DNA of 39,843 nucleotides from Oscillospiraceae bacterium (GCA_020025675.1 JAHHRS010000015.1:1-39843), one strand, 5' to 3'; positions 8,833 to 17,859 are shown, numbered from the stretch's first letter. Numbers and translations: made by a program. The notes: generated by a model from the sequence alone, not told the origin.

Positions 8833-9707
8833 TTAAGAGTATGACCGGATATGGCAGCGCAAAAGGCACTGCTCAGGAGCTTGAAATCACAGTTGAGCTT
8901 AAAAGTGTAAATAACCGCTATCTTGACACTTCAGTGAGAATGCCAAGAAGCTTCCTGTTTGCTGAGGACGCTGTCAAATCTGCTGTGCAGTCTCATATAA
9001 GCCGGGGCAAAGTAGACGTTTTTATAAGTGTTGACTCATCCGGTGCAGGAGAAATGAATGTAAAAGTGAATGAGGCACTTTTAAAGGGGTATATAGCCGC
9101 TATTTCTCATATAGCTGCCGAATATAAGCTTCCAAACGATATGAGCGCCATGAGTGTCAGCCGTTTTCCTGATGTGCTTGAGCTTGAAAAGAAGGATATG
9201 GACAGCGACGCCATAAGCGAGGCTATTGTTTCAATTACCGAGCAGGCACTTAGGGACTTTGACGATATGCGTATTCGTGAGGGCGAAAAGCTCCGTGAGG
9301 ATGTGCTTAACAGACTGGGGACGATAGATTCTCTTGTCTCAACAGTTGAGGAGAAAGCTCCTCAAACAGTTGAGGATTACAGAAACAGACTTTATCAGAA
9401 AATGTCAGAAGTGCTGGATACTGCCGGTATAGATGAGAACAGAATATTGGCAGAAGCCGCTATTTTTGCCGATCATATAGCTGTTGACGAGGAGACTGTA
9501 AGACTCAGAAGCCACATGTCACAGCTTGAAACAATGATGAACGGCTCATCGCCTATCGGTAGAAAAACAGATTTTTTAATTCAGGAATTTAACCGCGAAG
9601 CAAACACCATAGGCTCAAAGTGCCAGAATTCAGATATTGCCCATACGGTGGTGGATTTGAAATCGGAAATTGAGAAAATTCGGGAGCAGATACAGAATAT
9701 AGAGTAA
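8829..9707 (+). CDS. yicC: YicC family endoribonuclease-like protein
   Basis: 292 residues, the normal YicC/YloC length. It opens with IKSMTGYGSA, the diagnostic YicC_N start, and ends with the DUF1732 segment GSPIGRKTDFLIQEFNREANTIGSK. E. coli YicC acts as an endoribonuclease affecting small RNA turnover, and YloC is the Bacillus counterpart. CGGAGGAA at 8819-8826 is a strong ribosome site. The gene starts the conserved Firmicutes string yicC-remA-gmk-rpoZ, 12 nt before remA, and overlaps the preceding RseC-like gene by 4 bp. Confidence 0.95.
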   Translation: MIKSMTGYGSAKGTAQELEITVELKSVNNRYLDTSVRMPRSFLFAEDAVKSAVQSHISRGKVDVFISVDSSGAGEMNVKVNEALLKGYIAAISHIAAEYKLPNDMSAMSVSRFPDVLELEKKDMDSDAISEAIVSITEQALRDFDDMRIREGEKLREDVLNRLGTIDSLVSTVEEKAPQTVEDYRNRLYQKMSEVLDTAGIDENRILAEAAIFADHIAVDEETVRLRSHMSQLETMMNGSSPIGRKTDFLIQEFNREANTIGSKCQNSDIAHTVVDLKSEIEKIREQIQNIE

Positions 9708-9719
9708 GGGGGCTTTCCT

Positions 9720-9986
9720 GTGAAATTGGTGGGTATAGGTTTCGGAAACCTAATTTCAGCCCAAAGGGTTATTTCTATTGTGAGCCCGGAGTCTGCGCCA
9801 ATAAAGAGAATGGTGCAGGACGTGAGAGAAAAAGGCCTCCTGATTGATGCTTCTTTTGGGCGTAGTACCCGATCTGTTATAATAATGGACAGCGGTAATG
9901 TAGTCTTATCGGCGTTGCCGCCGGATACATTGGCGGCACGTTTTGAAGAAAAATCTGAAGAGGAAGTAGGTAAGGCAAATGAGTGA
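9720..9986 (+). CDS. remA: RemA/DUF370 DNA-binding regulator
   Basis: 88 residues matching the RemA (YlzA, DUF370) family, ring-forming DNA-binding proteins that activate extracellular matrix and osmoprotection genes in Bacillus. The signature LVGIGFGNLISAQRVISIVS and the segment LIDASFGRSTRSVIIMDS are clear. The start is GTG at 9720, 7 nt after AAGGGGG (9706-9712). The last 8 bp overlap gmk, the same order as in B. subtilis. The role as regulator is by family; targets here are unknown. Confidence 0.93.
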   Translation: MKLVGIGFGNLISAQRVISIVSPESAPIKRMVQDVREKGLLIDASFGRSTRSVIIMDSGNVVLSALPPDTLAARFEEKSEEEVGKANE

Positions 9987-10578
9987 AAAAGGTAAACTTA
10001 TAGTCGTTTCAGGCCCTTCCGGGGCTGGAAAGAGTACGGTTGTGTTTAAGGCAGTGGAGAAGCGGGCTGATGTGTGCTTTTCCATATCCGTAACTACGCG
10101 TAAGCCCAGACCGAATGAAGTAGATGGAAAAGAATACTTTTTTGTAGACCTTGACAGATTTAGGGAAATGGTGGATAATGACGAGCTTTTGGAGCATGCA
10201 GAGTATGTTGCCAATTCTTACGGCACTCCCAGAGCTTATGTTGAAGAGAAACTTCAGAGCGGTATGAATGTGCTTTTGGACATTGAGGTTCAGGGCGCAA
10301 AACAGGTCTATGAGAAAATGCCCGATGCTGTAATGATTTTCATTGCACCTCCTTCTATGAGTGAGCTCAGACATCGTCTTGAGGGTCGGGGAACCGAGAC
10401 AGAGAGAGCCATAGAGGCCAGACTGATAAGAGCAGGTCAGGAGTATAGGGAAGCTGATTTCTATGACTATCTCATAGTTAATGATGATGCTGACAAAGCA
10501 GCTCAGGAACTTGATGCTATTATTACATCATCCCACTGTAAATTTGAAGACAGAGCAGATGTACTTAAAAAAGTGTAA
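9979..10578 (+). CDS. gmk: Guanylate kinase
   Basis: Phosphorylates GMP to GDP with ATP and is essential for GTP, dGTP and (p)ppGpp pools. 199 residues. The P-loop SGPSGAGKST spans residues 11-20 with K18. The GMP-binding stretch SVTTRKPRPNEVDGKEYFF follows at about 36-54. The start codon ATG lies inside the 3' end of remA (8-bp overlap), so it is translationally coupled. It is the usual neighbour of rpoZ, which follows after 115 bp containing two hairpins. Confidence 0.96.
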   Translation: MSEKGKLIVVSGPSGAGKSTVVFKAVEKRADVCFSISVTTRKPRPNEVDGKEYFFVDLDRFREMVDNDELLEHAEYVANSYGTPRAYVEEKLQSGMNVLLDIEVQGAKQVYEKMPDAVMIFIAPPSMSELRHRLEGRGTETERAIEARLIRAGQEYREADFYDYLIVNDDADKAAQELDAIITSSHCKFEDRADVLKKV

Positions 10579-10597
10579 CTTTACTTAAAAAGGGCTG

Positions 10598-10620
10598 AGC
10601 CCGGAGCTTTATTCCGGGCT
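10598..10620 (+). other. Stem-loop between gmk and rpoZ, no T-tract
   Basis: AGCCCGGA (10598-10605) pairs with TCCGGGCT (10613-10620) around a 7-nt loop. The sequence after it (TAACTCTC) has no U-tract, so it is a poor intrinsic terminator. It may be a processing or pausing site. Confidence 0.5.
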
Positions 10621-10662
10621 TAACTCTCTATGTTCGTTAATAAACGATAATAAATTTTTAGA

Positions 10663-10677
10663 GCCGCTTTGAGCGGC
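10663..10677 (+). other. Short GC-rich hairpin just before the rpoZ ribosome site
   Basis: GCCGCT (10663-10668) pairs with AGCGGC (10672-10677) around a 3-nt loop, ending 5 nt before the GGAG at 10683-10686. It is preceded, not followed, by a T-run, so it is not a terminator. It could influence rpoZ translation. Confidence 0.4.
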
Positions 10678-10693
10678 AGAATGGAGAATTACT

Positions 10694-10885
10694 ATGATGC
10701 TTTATCCCCCTGTGGCAGATCTCGTTGATAAGGTTGGAAGCCGTTATCAGCTTGTTACTCTGGTTGCGAAGAGAGCCAGAGTGATTTCGGCTGAGGCGGA
10801 GGAAACTCAGACTCCTCTGGAAGAAAAACCTGTTTCAACTGCCATAAATGAAGTGTATACAGGAAAACTTACTATAAATAAGTGA
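10694..10885 (+). CDS. rpoZ: RNA polymerase omega subunit
   Basis: 63 residues, matching the short omega proteins of Firmicutes. The conserved start MLYPPVADLVDKVGSRYQLV, the AKRAR motif near residue 27 and the C-terminal KPVSTAINEVYTGKL are all present. Omega helps fold and assemble the beta' subunit. GGAG at 10683-10686 is 7 nt upstream of the first of two adjacent ATG codons. The position after gmk is the standard one. The next gene in Bacillus, coaBC, is absent and priA follows directly. Confidence 0.93.
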   Translation: MMLYPPVADLVDKVGSRYQLVTLVAKRARVISAEAEETQTPLEEKPVSTAINEVYTGKLTINK

Positions 10886-10888
10886 AAT

Positions 10889-10965
10889 TCAGCGGGGGTT
10901 TGAGGGCAGAAGCGTGCTTATTTTGACTTGGAATAAAACATTTCTTCTGCCTGAAACACCGCTGA
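10889..10965 (+). repeat. Long imperfect inverted repeat in the rpoZ-priA gap
   Basis: The arm 10889-10912 (beginning TCAGCGG, ending GGGCAGAAG) is the near-complement of 10944-10965 (beginning CTTCTGCC, ending CCGCTGA), with two or three mismatches or bulges. The AT-rich loop is 31 nt. No T-tract follows. It would form a long hairpin in the leader of priA. Confidence 0.65.
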
Positions 10966-11001
10966 TTTATATTTTAAGGATTTCTTCAAGGTGGTGATCA
11001 T

Positions 11002-13248
11002 GTGGCTGTAAAGGTGGCTAAAATTGCGGTTTCAGGCGCTCTGTATTATATGGACAGGCCATATGATTACCTTATCCCTCAGGAGTTTACAGAAATTGCT
11101 GTACCCGGAGTCCGTGTCCTCGTGCCTTTCGGCAGGGGAAATCGGAGATGCGAGGGCATAATTCTGGCTTTAAGCGAAAACAGCCAATATGATAAGCTCA
11201 AAAGTGTAATATCTGTTTTGGATGAGTTTCCGCTTATAAGCGATGAACAGATAAAAATGGCTCTTTTTATGAGAGAACGTTTTTTTTGCACTGTATATGA
11301 TTCCCTGAAGGCTATGATTCCGGCCGGACTTTGGTTTAAAGAGAACGGAAAGCGCCGAGTAAACGATAAATATATTGAAATGGCTAAACTTCTTATTTCG
11401 CCTGAAGATGCTCAAATAGTTGCTGACAATAAACGGCGCCGCTCAGTACAGCAGGCAAATATAATTGAAATGCTTTGCAGCTTTGAGTGCCTTCCCAGCA
11501 GAGAACTTTTACGTTATACCGGTGCAGCTCGGCAGGCATTGACCGCTTTGAGAAAGGCTGAAATTGTAGAGCTTTATAAAAAAGAGGTTTACAGAAGACC
11601 TGAAATATATACAGATGAAATACTGCCTGCTCCGGAGCTTAATGCTGAGCAGCAAAACGCTTTTCAGGGTATTTCAGCTCTTGCCGATGCTGAAAAAGCT
11701 AATGTTGCGCTGCTTTTTGGTGTTACAGGAAGCGGAAAGACCAGTGTTTATATACATCTAATAAGCGATCAGCTTGAAAAAGGTAAATCCGCACTTCTTC
11801 TTGTCCCCGAAATTTCCTTAACGCCTCAGATGATACAGACCTTTTCATCACATTTTGGTGTAACTGTGGCCGTTCTGCATAGCAGTCTTTCGGTAGGAGA
11901 AAGAGCGGATGAGTGGAAGAGAATTAAAAGAGGAGAAGCAAAGCTTGTCATCGGCACAAGAAGTGCCGTATTTGCTCCTGTCCAAAATTTGGGTATAATT
12001 ATTATAGATGAGGAGCAGGAAGAGACATATAAATCAGAGAATACTCCACGATATAATGCGGTGGATATTGCAAAATATCGGTGTCTCAGGGAAAACTGTC
12101 TTCTGCTTTTAGGCTCTGCCACACCCAATATAGTCAGCAGATATAAAGCAGAGACAGGCGTGTATTCTTATTTCACCCTCCCGAACAGATATAATGAACG
12201 AGAGCTTCCTGAAGTTCAGATAGTCGATATGAAAAAGGAACTTCGCAGCGGAAACGGCGGAAATATAAGTCGGGCACTTGAAAATGCACTTAGGGAAAAT
12301 ATCCAAAAGGGAGAGCAAAGCATATTGTTTATTAACCGCAGAGGTGCAAATAAGCTTATAAGCTGCGGTGACTGCGGATATACCTATAAATGCCCTAATT
12401 GCAGTGTTTCTCTCACGTATCACAGCGCAAACAACAGGCTAATGTGCCACTACTGCGGTTACTCAAAACCAATAGATACGCAGTGCCCTGAATGCGGCGG
12501 CATACTAAAGCACGTGGGTGCCGGAACCCAGCTTCTGGAGGAAGAACTTAGAGAGCTTTTCCCGGATACGGAAATACTGAGAATGGATGCCGACAGCGTG
12601 ACTCCCGTGGGATCGCATGAGGAGCTTTTGGATAAATTCAGAAACGAGAATATTCCCATTATGGTTGGAACCCAGATGGTCACAAAGGGGTTAAACTTTG
12701 AGAACGTCACCCTTGTCGGTGTAATTTCAGCAGACCAGAGTTTATATATCGGTGACTATCGGGCAGGAGAAAGAACATTTTCCCTTATAACACAAGTGGT
12801 TGGCAGAAGCGGCAGAGGAGATAAGCCGGGAAGAGCAATCATACAAACCTTTACACCGGAAAATGAAACTATTATTCAGGCCGCAAATCAAGACTACGAG
12901 GACTTTTATGCCTCAGAAATACAGATGAGACAGCTTCAAAATGCTCCTCCCTTCAGTGATTACCTTTGCATTACTGCCTCGGGGCAAAATGAAGGACAGG
13001 TAGTAAAAGCCTGCCGGAATATAAGATATATGCTGGAAAATTCCACGGTAGGCAGTAAACTGAATGTACTTGGCCCAACACCGCTTTCAGTTGTGAAAGT
13101 CAATAACAGATTCAGGTACAGGGTTAATATAAGCTGCTGTGTAAATTCAGAGATAAGAAGTGTTATTTCTCAAATTTTGCTGGAGTGCGGCACAAATAAA
13201 GAGTTTAAGGGTGTATCTGTTTTTGCGGATAACGACCCTTTAGATTAA
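11002..13248 (+). CDS. priA: Primosomal protein N' (PriA helicase)
   Basis: 3'-5' superfamily 2 helicase that reloads the replisome at stalled forks. 748 residues, normal size. An N-terminal 3' DNA-binding domain (about 1-200) is followed by Walker A GVTGSGKTS near 240-248, a DEEQ box at 336-339 (most PriA proteins have DEEH here), and a zinc-binding insert with eight cysteines from C455 to C498. The start is GTG at 11002, 7 nt after AAGGTGG (10988-10994). An ATG at 11000-11002 overlaps it in another frame and encodes only Met-Trp-Leu-stop. The gene heads the priA-def-fmt-rsmB-rlmN run. Confidence 0.95.
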   Translation: MAVKVAKIAVSGALYYMDRPYDYLIPQEFTEIAVPGVRVLVPFGRGNRRCEGIILALSENSQYDKLKSVISVLDEFPLISDEQIKMALFMRERFFCTVYDSLKAMIPAGLWFKENGKRRVNDKYIEMAKLLISPEDAQIVADNKRRRSVQQANIIEMLCSFECLPSRELLRYTGAARQALTALRKAEIVELYKKEVYRRPEIYTDEILPAPELNAEQQNAFQGISALADAEKANVALLFGVTGSGKTSVYIHLISDQLEKGKSALLLVPEISLTPQMIQTFSSHFGVTVAVLHSSLSVGERADEWKRIKRGEAKLVIGTRSAVFAPVQNLGIIIIDEEQEETYKSENTPRYNAVDIAKYRCLRENCLLLLGSATPNIVSRYKAETGVYSYFTLPNRYNERELPEVQIVDMKKELRSGNGGNISRALENALRENIQKGEQSILFINRRGANKLISCGDCGYTYKCPNCSVSLTYHSANNRLMCHYCGYSKPIDTQCPECGGILKHVGAGTQLLEEELRELFPDTEILRMDADSVTPVGSHEELLDKFRNENIPIMVGTQMVTKGLNFENVTLVGVISADQSLYIGDYRAGERTFSLITQVVGRSGRGDKPGRAIIQTFTPENETIIQAANQDYEDFYASEIQMRQLQNAPPFSDYLCITASGQNEGQVVKACRNIRYMLENSTVGSKLNVLGPTPLSVVKVNNRFRYRVNISCCVNSEIRSVISQILLECGTNKEFKGVSVFADNDPLD

Positions 13249-13279
13249 AGGCCGGATAAACGGCAGATTGGAGATAAAT

Positions 13280-13762
13280 ATGGCTTTAAGAAATATTGTA
13301 ACAAAAGAGGATCCTGTACTTTATAAAAAATGCCGTCAGGTTACAGACTTTAACTCCAGACTTCATCAGCTTTTGGACGATATGCGGGAGACTCTTATAA
13401 AGTCTAACGGTGTGGGTCTTGCCGCTCCTCAGGTGGGCGTACTCCGCAGAGCTGTTTTGGTGCTGGAGACAAATGTTCCGGAAGATGAAGAAGAGTATAT
13501 TATTGAGCTTATAAACCCGGAGATAATAGAGCAGTCAGGTGAGCAGACAGGGGCAGAAGGCTGCCTCAGCGTACCTGATGAGTATGGTGTCGTCACAAGG
13601 CCTATGAACGTAAAGGTAAGAGCTCAGAACAGATTCGGTGAATTCTTCGAGGTTGAGGGTACAGGACTTACAGCACGCTGCTTCAGCCATGAGATAGACC
13701 ATCTGGAAGGTATCCTTTTTACCTCAAAGGCTGAGCGTATGCTGGATCCGGACGAAATATAA
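13280..13762 (+). CDS. def: Peptide deformylase
   Basis: Removes the formyl group from the initiator methionine of new proteins. 160 residues with the three metal-site motifs in order: GVGLAAPQ (about 44-51), EGCLS with ligand C95, and HEIDH with ligands H137 and H141 and catalytic E138. I chose ATG at 13280, 6 nt after GGAG (13270-13273); an in-frame TTG at 13268 overlaps the ribosome site. It stands directly before fmt, which adds the formyl group, a nearly universal pairing. Confidence 0.96.
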   Translation: MALRNIVTKEDPVLYKKCRQVTDFNSRLHQLLDDMRETLIKSNGVGLAAPQVGVLRRAVLVLETNVPEDEEEYIIELINPEIIEQSGEQTGAEGCLSVPDEYGVVTRPMNVKVRAQNRFGEFFEVEGTGLTARCFSHEIDHLEGILFTSKAERMLDPDEI

Positions 13763-13778
13763 AACAGGAGCTTAGTAT

Positions 13779-14702
13779 ATGCGAATAGTGTTTATGGGTA
13801 CGCCGGATTTTGCGGCGGCCTCCCTGAAAAAACTTATAGACGAGAAATTCGATGTGGCAGGAGTTTTTACCCAGCCCGATAAGCCCAAGGGCAGAGGCAT
13901 GGAGCTGAGCTATTCTCCGGTGAAAACTTTGGCGCTTGAAAATAATATACCTGTGTTTCAGCCAGTGAAAATGCGTGACGGTACAGCATATGAGCAGGTA
14001 AAGGCTCTTGAGCCTGATATTCTGGTAGTAGTGGCCTACGGGAGAATTTTGCCCGACGACATTTTAGCTTTGCCTAAATTAGGCGCTATAAATGTCCATG
14101 GTTCACTTCTTCCGAAATACAGAGGTGCCGCTCCCATACAGTGGGCTGTTTTAAACGGTGATAAAGTAACCGGTGTTACCACTATGTATCTGGCAAGTGA
14201 AATGGATACAGGTGATATAATCTATAAGGCAGAGACAGAAATAGGCGAAAAAGAAACCTCCGGGGAACTTTTTGACAGACTTATGGATATGGGCGCTGAG
14301 CTTCTTGTTAAAACTTTAAATGATATTGAAAAGGGGATTGCTCCCAGAACTCCCCAGAACCACAGCAATGCAAGCTATGTCAGTACATTGGATAAATCGA
14401 TTTCTCCCATAGACTTTAACAAGAGCCCCCGTGGTGTGATAAAATGGATTTACGGCTTACAGCCATGGCCCGTTGCCACGATGGAGCTGGAAGGCAAAAT
14501 TTATCGTGTGTTTGGGGCAGATTGCACGGAAAATAAAACAGGTAAAAAGCCCGGATCTGTTGTTTCAACAGGAGAAAAAGGCATTGAAATTGCCTGCAAA
14601 GACGGAGAAACTGTCATGATAACGGAAATTCAGGCTCCCGGAAAAAAGCGGATGAAAGCCGCTGACTTTTTGAGGGGCCACAAGATAAAGGTTGAGGATT
14701 AA
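13779..14702 (+). CDS. fmt: Methionyl-tRNA formyltransferase
   Basis: Formylates Met-tRNAfMet using 10-formyl-tetrahydrofolate, for translation initiation. 307 residues. The N-terminal hydrolase fold begins RIVFMGTPDFAA. The folate-site motif NVHGSLLPKYRGAAPIQWA contains H107, and the C-terminal OB-like domain covers about 205-307. GGAG at 13767-13770 is the ribosome site. The stop shares one base with the rsmB start (TAATG). Confidence 0.96.
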   Translation: MRIVFMGTPDFAAASLKKLIDEKFDVAGVFTQPDKPKGRGMELSYSPVKTLALENNIPVFQPVKMRDGTAYEQVKALEPDILVVVAYGRILPDDILALPKLGAINVHGSLLPKYRGAAPIQWAVLNGDKVTGVTTMYLASEMDTGDIIYKAETEIGEKETSGELFDRLMDMGAELLVKTLNDIEKGIAPRTPQNHSNASYVSTLDKSISPIDFNKSPRGVIKWIYGLQPWPVATMELEGKIYRVFGADCTENKTGKKPGSVVSTGEKGIEIACKDGETVMITEIQAPGKKRMKAADFLRGHKIKVED

Positions 14703-16021
14703 TGAAAATAAGCGGCAGAGAAGCCGCTCTTGCGGCACTTGATAGATGCCGCAGAGAAGGCGCCTGGTCAGGTGAGGTCATTGACCGTGTAATAAAACAA
14801 TATTCCCTCTCCGGGCGTGAGGCGGCCCTTGCTTCAAGGCTGTGTCTGGGTGTATTGCAGAACAGTACTTTTTGCGACTATTATATAGACTTTTATCGTA
14901 AAGGCGGCGGAAAGCTGGAGCCTAAGCTGAGAGATATTCTCCGCCTTGGCGTATATCAGCTGCTGTTTCTTGATAAAATTCCGGAAAGTGCTGCCGTAAA
15001 TGAAAGCGTTTCCATAAGCAAAATGGCAGGTTACGGAAGAGCATCGGGACTTGTTAATGCGGTACTTAGAAGGGTAGCGGAGAATAAAAACTCTCTTCCT
15101 GAAATTCCGGGAAAGGGCGGAGCTGAGTACCTGAGCATAAAATACAGTCATCCTCAATGGATGTGTGAGCGAATAATCAGGGAAAAAGGTTACGATTTTG
15201 CAGAGACATTTTTCAGGGAGAATAATAATCCCTCTCCCCTTAATATTCAGGTAAACAGGCTTAAAGTCAGTGTTCCTGATTACGAAAAAATGCTTTTGGA
15301 TGCCGGAATAGAGTTTAAGTCGCTCAGTTATCCCCAAGGGTGTCTGGAGCTTAAAGGCGGCAGAGTTACAGCATTGCCGGGATTTGAAGAAGGTCTTTTT
15401 TATGTGCAGGACAGAGCGGCAAGAACTGCGGCAGAAATAGCAGGTGTTAAAGCCGGTATGAAGGTTTTAGATGCCTGTGCCGCACCCGGCGGAAAAAGCT
15501 TTGCAGCGGCAATTTCCATGGAGAACGCAGGACAGATTATTTCATGTGATCTGCATGAAAAAAAGCTAGGACTTATCTCTCAGAGTGCTGAAAGGCTTGG
15601 GATAAGTATAATTAAAACTGAAGTAGGGGACGGAAGAAAATTCAATCCCCAATTTAAGGACAGTTTCGACCTTATAATTGCAGATGTTCCATGCTCAGGA
15701 CTTGGTGTAATAAGGAAAAAACCTGAGATAAGGCAGAAATCTGCGGAGGAGATAGAAGGCCTTCCGGTAATTCAGCGGGAAATTTTAAATAATATCTCTA
15801 AATATTTAAAACCCGGCGGAATTTTACTGTACTCTACCTGTACGGTTTTAAAATGTGAAAATGATGATATTGTTCAGAGCTTTTTAAGGGATAATTCCAA
15901 TTTTGAAGCTGTGGACTTTAAGGCCGGCGATGTAGTTTCCGTAGACGGAATGTACACATTCTGGCCGAATACAGATAAGTGCGACGGATTTTTTGCCGCA
16001 AAAATGAGAAGGATAGGATAA
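14702..16021 (+). CDS. rsmB: 16S rRNA (cytosine-967-C5)-methyltransferase RsmB
   Basis: Methylates C967 of 16S rRNA. 439 residues: an N-terminal NusB-like helical domain (about 1-130), then the SAM-dependent Fmu/NOL1 domain with DACAAPGGKSF near 257-267. The two catalytic cysteines are visible: C331 in DVPCSGLGV and C380 in YSTCTV. The gene overlaps both neighbours by a single base (TAATG at each end), so fmt, rsmB and rlmN should be translated in series. Confidence 0.95.
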   Translation: MKISGREAALAALDRCRREGAWSGEVIDRVIKQYSLSGREAALASRLCLGVLQNSTFCDYYIDFYRKGGGKLEPKLRDILRLGVYQLLFLDKIPESAAVNESVSISKMAGYGRASGLVNAVLRRVAENKNSLPEIPGKGGAEYLSIKYSHPQWMCERIIREKGYDFAETFFRENNNPSPLNIQVNRLKVSVPDYEKMLLDAGIEFKSLSYPQGCLELKGGRVTALPGFEEGLFYVQDRAARTAAEIAGVKAGMKVLDACAAPGGKSFAAAISMENAGQIISCDLHEKKLGLISQSAERLGISIIKTEVGDGRKFNPQFKDSFDLIIADVPCSGLGVIRKKPEIRQKSAEEIEGLPVIQREILNNISKYLKPGGILLYSTCTVLKCENDDIVQSFLRDNSNFEAVDFKAGDVVSVDGMYTFWPNTDKCDGFFAAKMRRIG

Positions 16022-17052
16022 TGGGAATTGATATTCTGTCCATGCTTCCGGAGGAAATTGAGAGAGATTTTGCGGAACTGGGCGAACCAAAATACAGGGC
16101 AGGGCAGGTGTTCTCTTGGCTTCACAAGGGCGTCCGAGATTTTGACAAGATGACTAATATTGCAAAACCTCTGCGCGAAAAGCTTAAAGAGAGATATAGC
16201 CTCCATGAACCTAAAATATTGAGTAAACAGGTCTCGGAAATTGACGGAACAATTAAATACCTGTGGGAGCTGAAAGACGGTAACGCTGTTGAAACAGTTG
16301 TAATGAGCTATGAGTACGGAAATACTGTATGCGTTTCCTGTCAGGTTGGCTGCCGTCAGGGTTGTGCATTCTGCGCCTCAACCATCGGCGGGCTTGTACG
16401 TTCATTGGAACCGTCGGAAATATTGGACGAGGTATTGTATTCTCAGCTTGATTCCGGCAAACATATTTCAAATATAGTATTAATGGGCATAGGTGAGCCT
16501 CTTGACAACTTCGACAATGTTATGCGCTTTTTGCAGCTTGTAAACCATCCTAAGGGATTAAATATAGGTATGCGGCATATAAGTCTTTCTACCTGCGGTA
16601 TAACAGAACGATTTGATGATCTTGCAGACAGAAATTTGCAGATTACCGTTGCTGTCTCTTTACACGCTCCCGATGATGAGACTCGCTCCCGCATTATGCC
16701 TGCAAACCGGGGCAGAGGCGTGGAGCAGGTTATAGAAAGCTGTAAAAGATACTATGAGCGAACAGGCAGGCGTATTTCCTTTGAATATGCCATGATTGAC
16801 GGAGTAAACGACACCCAGTACCACGCAAGGCTTCTTGCAAAGAGAGCTTTGGATGTGGGGGCTCATGTAAACCTTATTCCTTTAAACCATGTTGAGGAGA
16901 GAGAGTTTAAGCCCTCCACTCCGGGACATATGAAAGCATTTATAAAAATACTTGAGGACGCCGGAGTGAATTATACAGTCAGGCGCAGGCTTGGTAGTGA
17001 CGTTGACGCATCCTGCGGACAGCTCAGGCGGAAAATTCAAAAGATTAAATGA
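16021..17052 (+). CDS. rlmN: 23S rRNA/tRNA adenine-C2 methyltransferase RlmN (radical SAM)
   Basis: Radical SAM enzyme that methylates C2 of A2503 in 23S rRNA and A37 in some tRNAs. 343 residues from the ATG overlapping the rsmB stop. The Fe-S cysteines are C111, C115 and C118 (CRQGCAFC), and the methyl-carrying cysteine is C332 in DVDASCGQL near the C-terminus. The motif MGIGEPLDNFDNV is also typical. It is RlmN rather than the resistance enzyme Cfr by this housekeeping context; sequence motifs alone do not fully separate them. Confidence 0.95.
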   Translation: MGIDILSMLPEEIERDFAELGEPKYRAGQVFSWLHKGVRDFDKMTNIAKPLREKLKERYSLHEPKILSKQVSEIDGTIKYLWELKDGNAVETVVMSYEYGNTVCVSCQVGCRQGCAFCASTIGGLVRSLEPSEILDEVLYSQLDSGKHISNIVLMGIGEPLDNFDNVMRFLQLVNHPKGLNIGMRHISLSTCGITERFDDLADRNLQITVAVSLHAPDDETRSRIMPANRGRGVEQVIESCKRYYERTGRRISFEYAMIDGVNDTQYHARLLAKRALDVGAHVNLIPLNHVEEREFKPSTPGHMKAFIKILEDAGVNYTVRRRLGSDVDASCGQLRRKIQKIK

Positions 17053-17091
17053 TTTTTCTCTTCCGATTTTACAGGAGGAAGTGAGGATACT

Positions 17092-17838
17092 ATGAAAAGC
17101 TTTGGAATTACTGACAGAGGTAAAGTAAGGAAAGATAATCAGGACAGTTTCATAATTAAGGAAATTGAGGCAAAAGACTGCACAATTGTAGCGCTTTGCG
17201 ATGGTATGGGCGGGGCAAAGGCCGGGGGGCTTGCCAGTAGCCTATCAAACAAAGCATTTGTGGCTGAGGTTTTCGCTAAACTTAACTCTCGACGCAAAAA
17301 GGCCCCGGATTATCAGGCCATTTTAAGAAGTGCATGCTCTGAGGCAAATGCTGTTGCATATGAGTATTCACAGTTTGATGAGCAGTTTAACGGAATGGGC
17401 ACAACTATTGTGGGCGGAGTGATAAAGACAAGCGGCAGCGGTTATATTATAAATGTAGGCGACAGCAGAGCTTATCATATATCCCCACGCTCAAACGGTA
17501 TCTATCAAATTACAAAGGACCACTCTCTGATTGAGGAACTTTTGGAGTACGGAGCCATTACAAGGGAGCAGGCAAAAGTTCATCCCCAGAGAAACGTTAT
17601 TACAAGAGCGCTGGGGTCAGAAGAAAATGTGGAGGCGGACTATTTTGAGTTCACTCTCCAGAGCGGGGATATTCTCCTGCTTTGCTCTGACGGACTGTCA
17701 AATATTATCAGCGATTTTGAGATACTTGATTATGCAAAGGAGTACCCGGAGCCTGAAATGCTTTGCGGCGCCCTTATGAGTAAGGCCCTAAACAGAGGAG
17801 CCAGAGATAATGTGACCGTAGTTGCGGTTATGAAGTGA
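17092..17838 (+). CDS. prpC: PP2C-family Ser/Thr protein phosphatase (PrpC/Stp)
   Basis: Metal-dependent phosphatase that reverses PrkC phosphorylation. 248 residues with the PP2C motifs in order: GITDRGKVRKDNQDSF (metal and phosphate residues R9, D18), LCDGMGGAKAG with D37, VGDSRAY, CSDGLSN and the C-terminal RDNVTVVAV. A strong AGGAGG at 17073-17078 and GAGG at 17083-17086 precede the ATG. It is followed after 21 nt by the kinase gene, the conserved phosphatase-kinase pair. Confidence 0.95.
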   Translation: MKSFGITDRGKVRKDNQDSFIIKEIEAKDCTIVALCDGMGGAKAGGLASSLSNKAFVAEVFAKLNSRRKKAPDYQAILRSACSEANAVAYEYSQFDEQFNGMGTTIVGGVIKTSGSGYIINVGDSRAYHISPRSNGIYQITKDHSLIEELLEYGAITREQAKVHPQRNVITRALGSEENVEADYFEFTLQSGDILLLCSDGLSNIISDFEILDYAKEYPEPEMLCGALMSKALNRGARDNVTVVAVMK

Positions 17839-17859
17839 GCTTTATGAACGGAGACCAAT

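Noticed and set aside
10598..10620. Terminator between gmk and rpoZ
   Set aside because: The stem is sound but no U-tract follows, so I listed it only as a hairpin.
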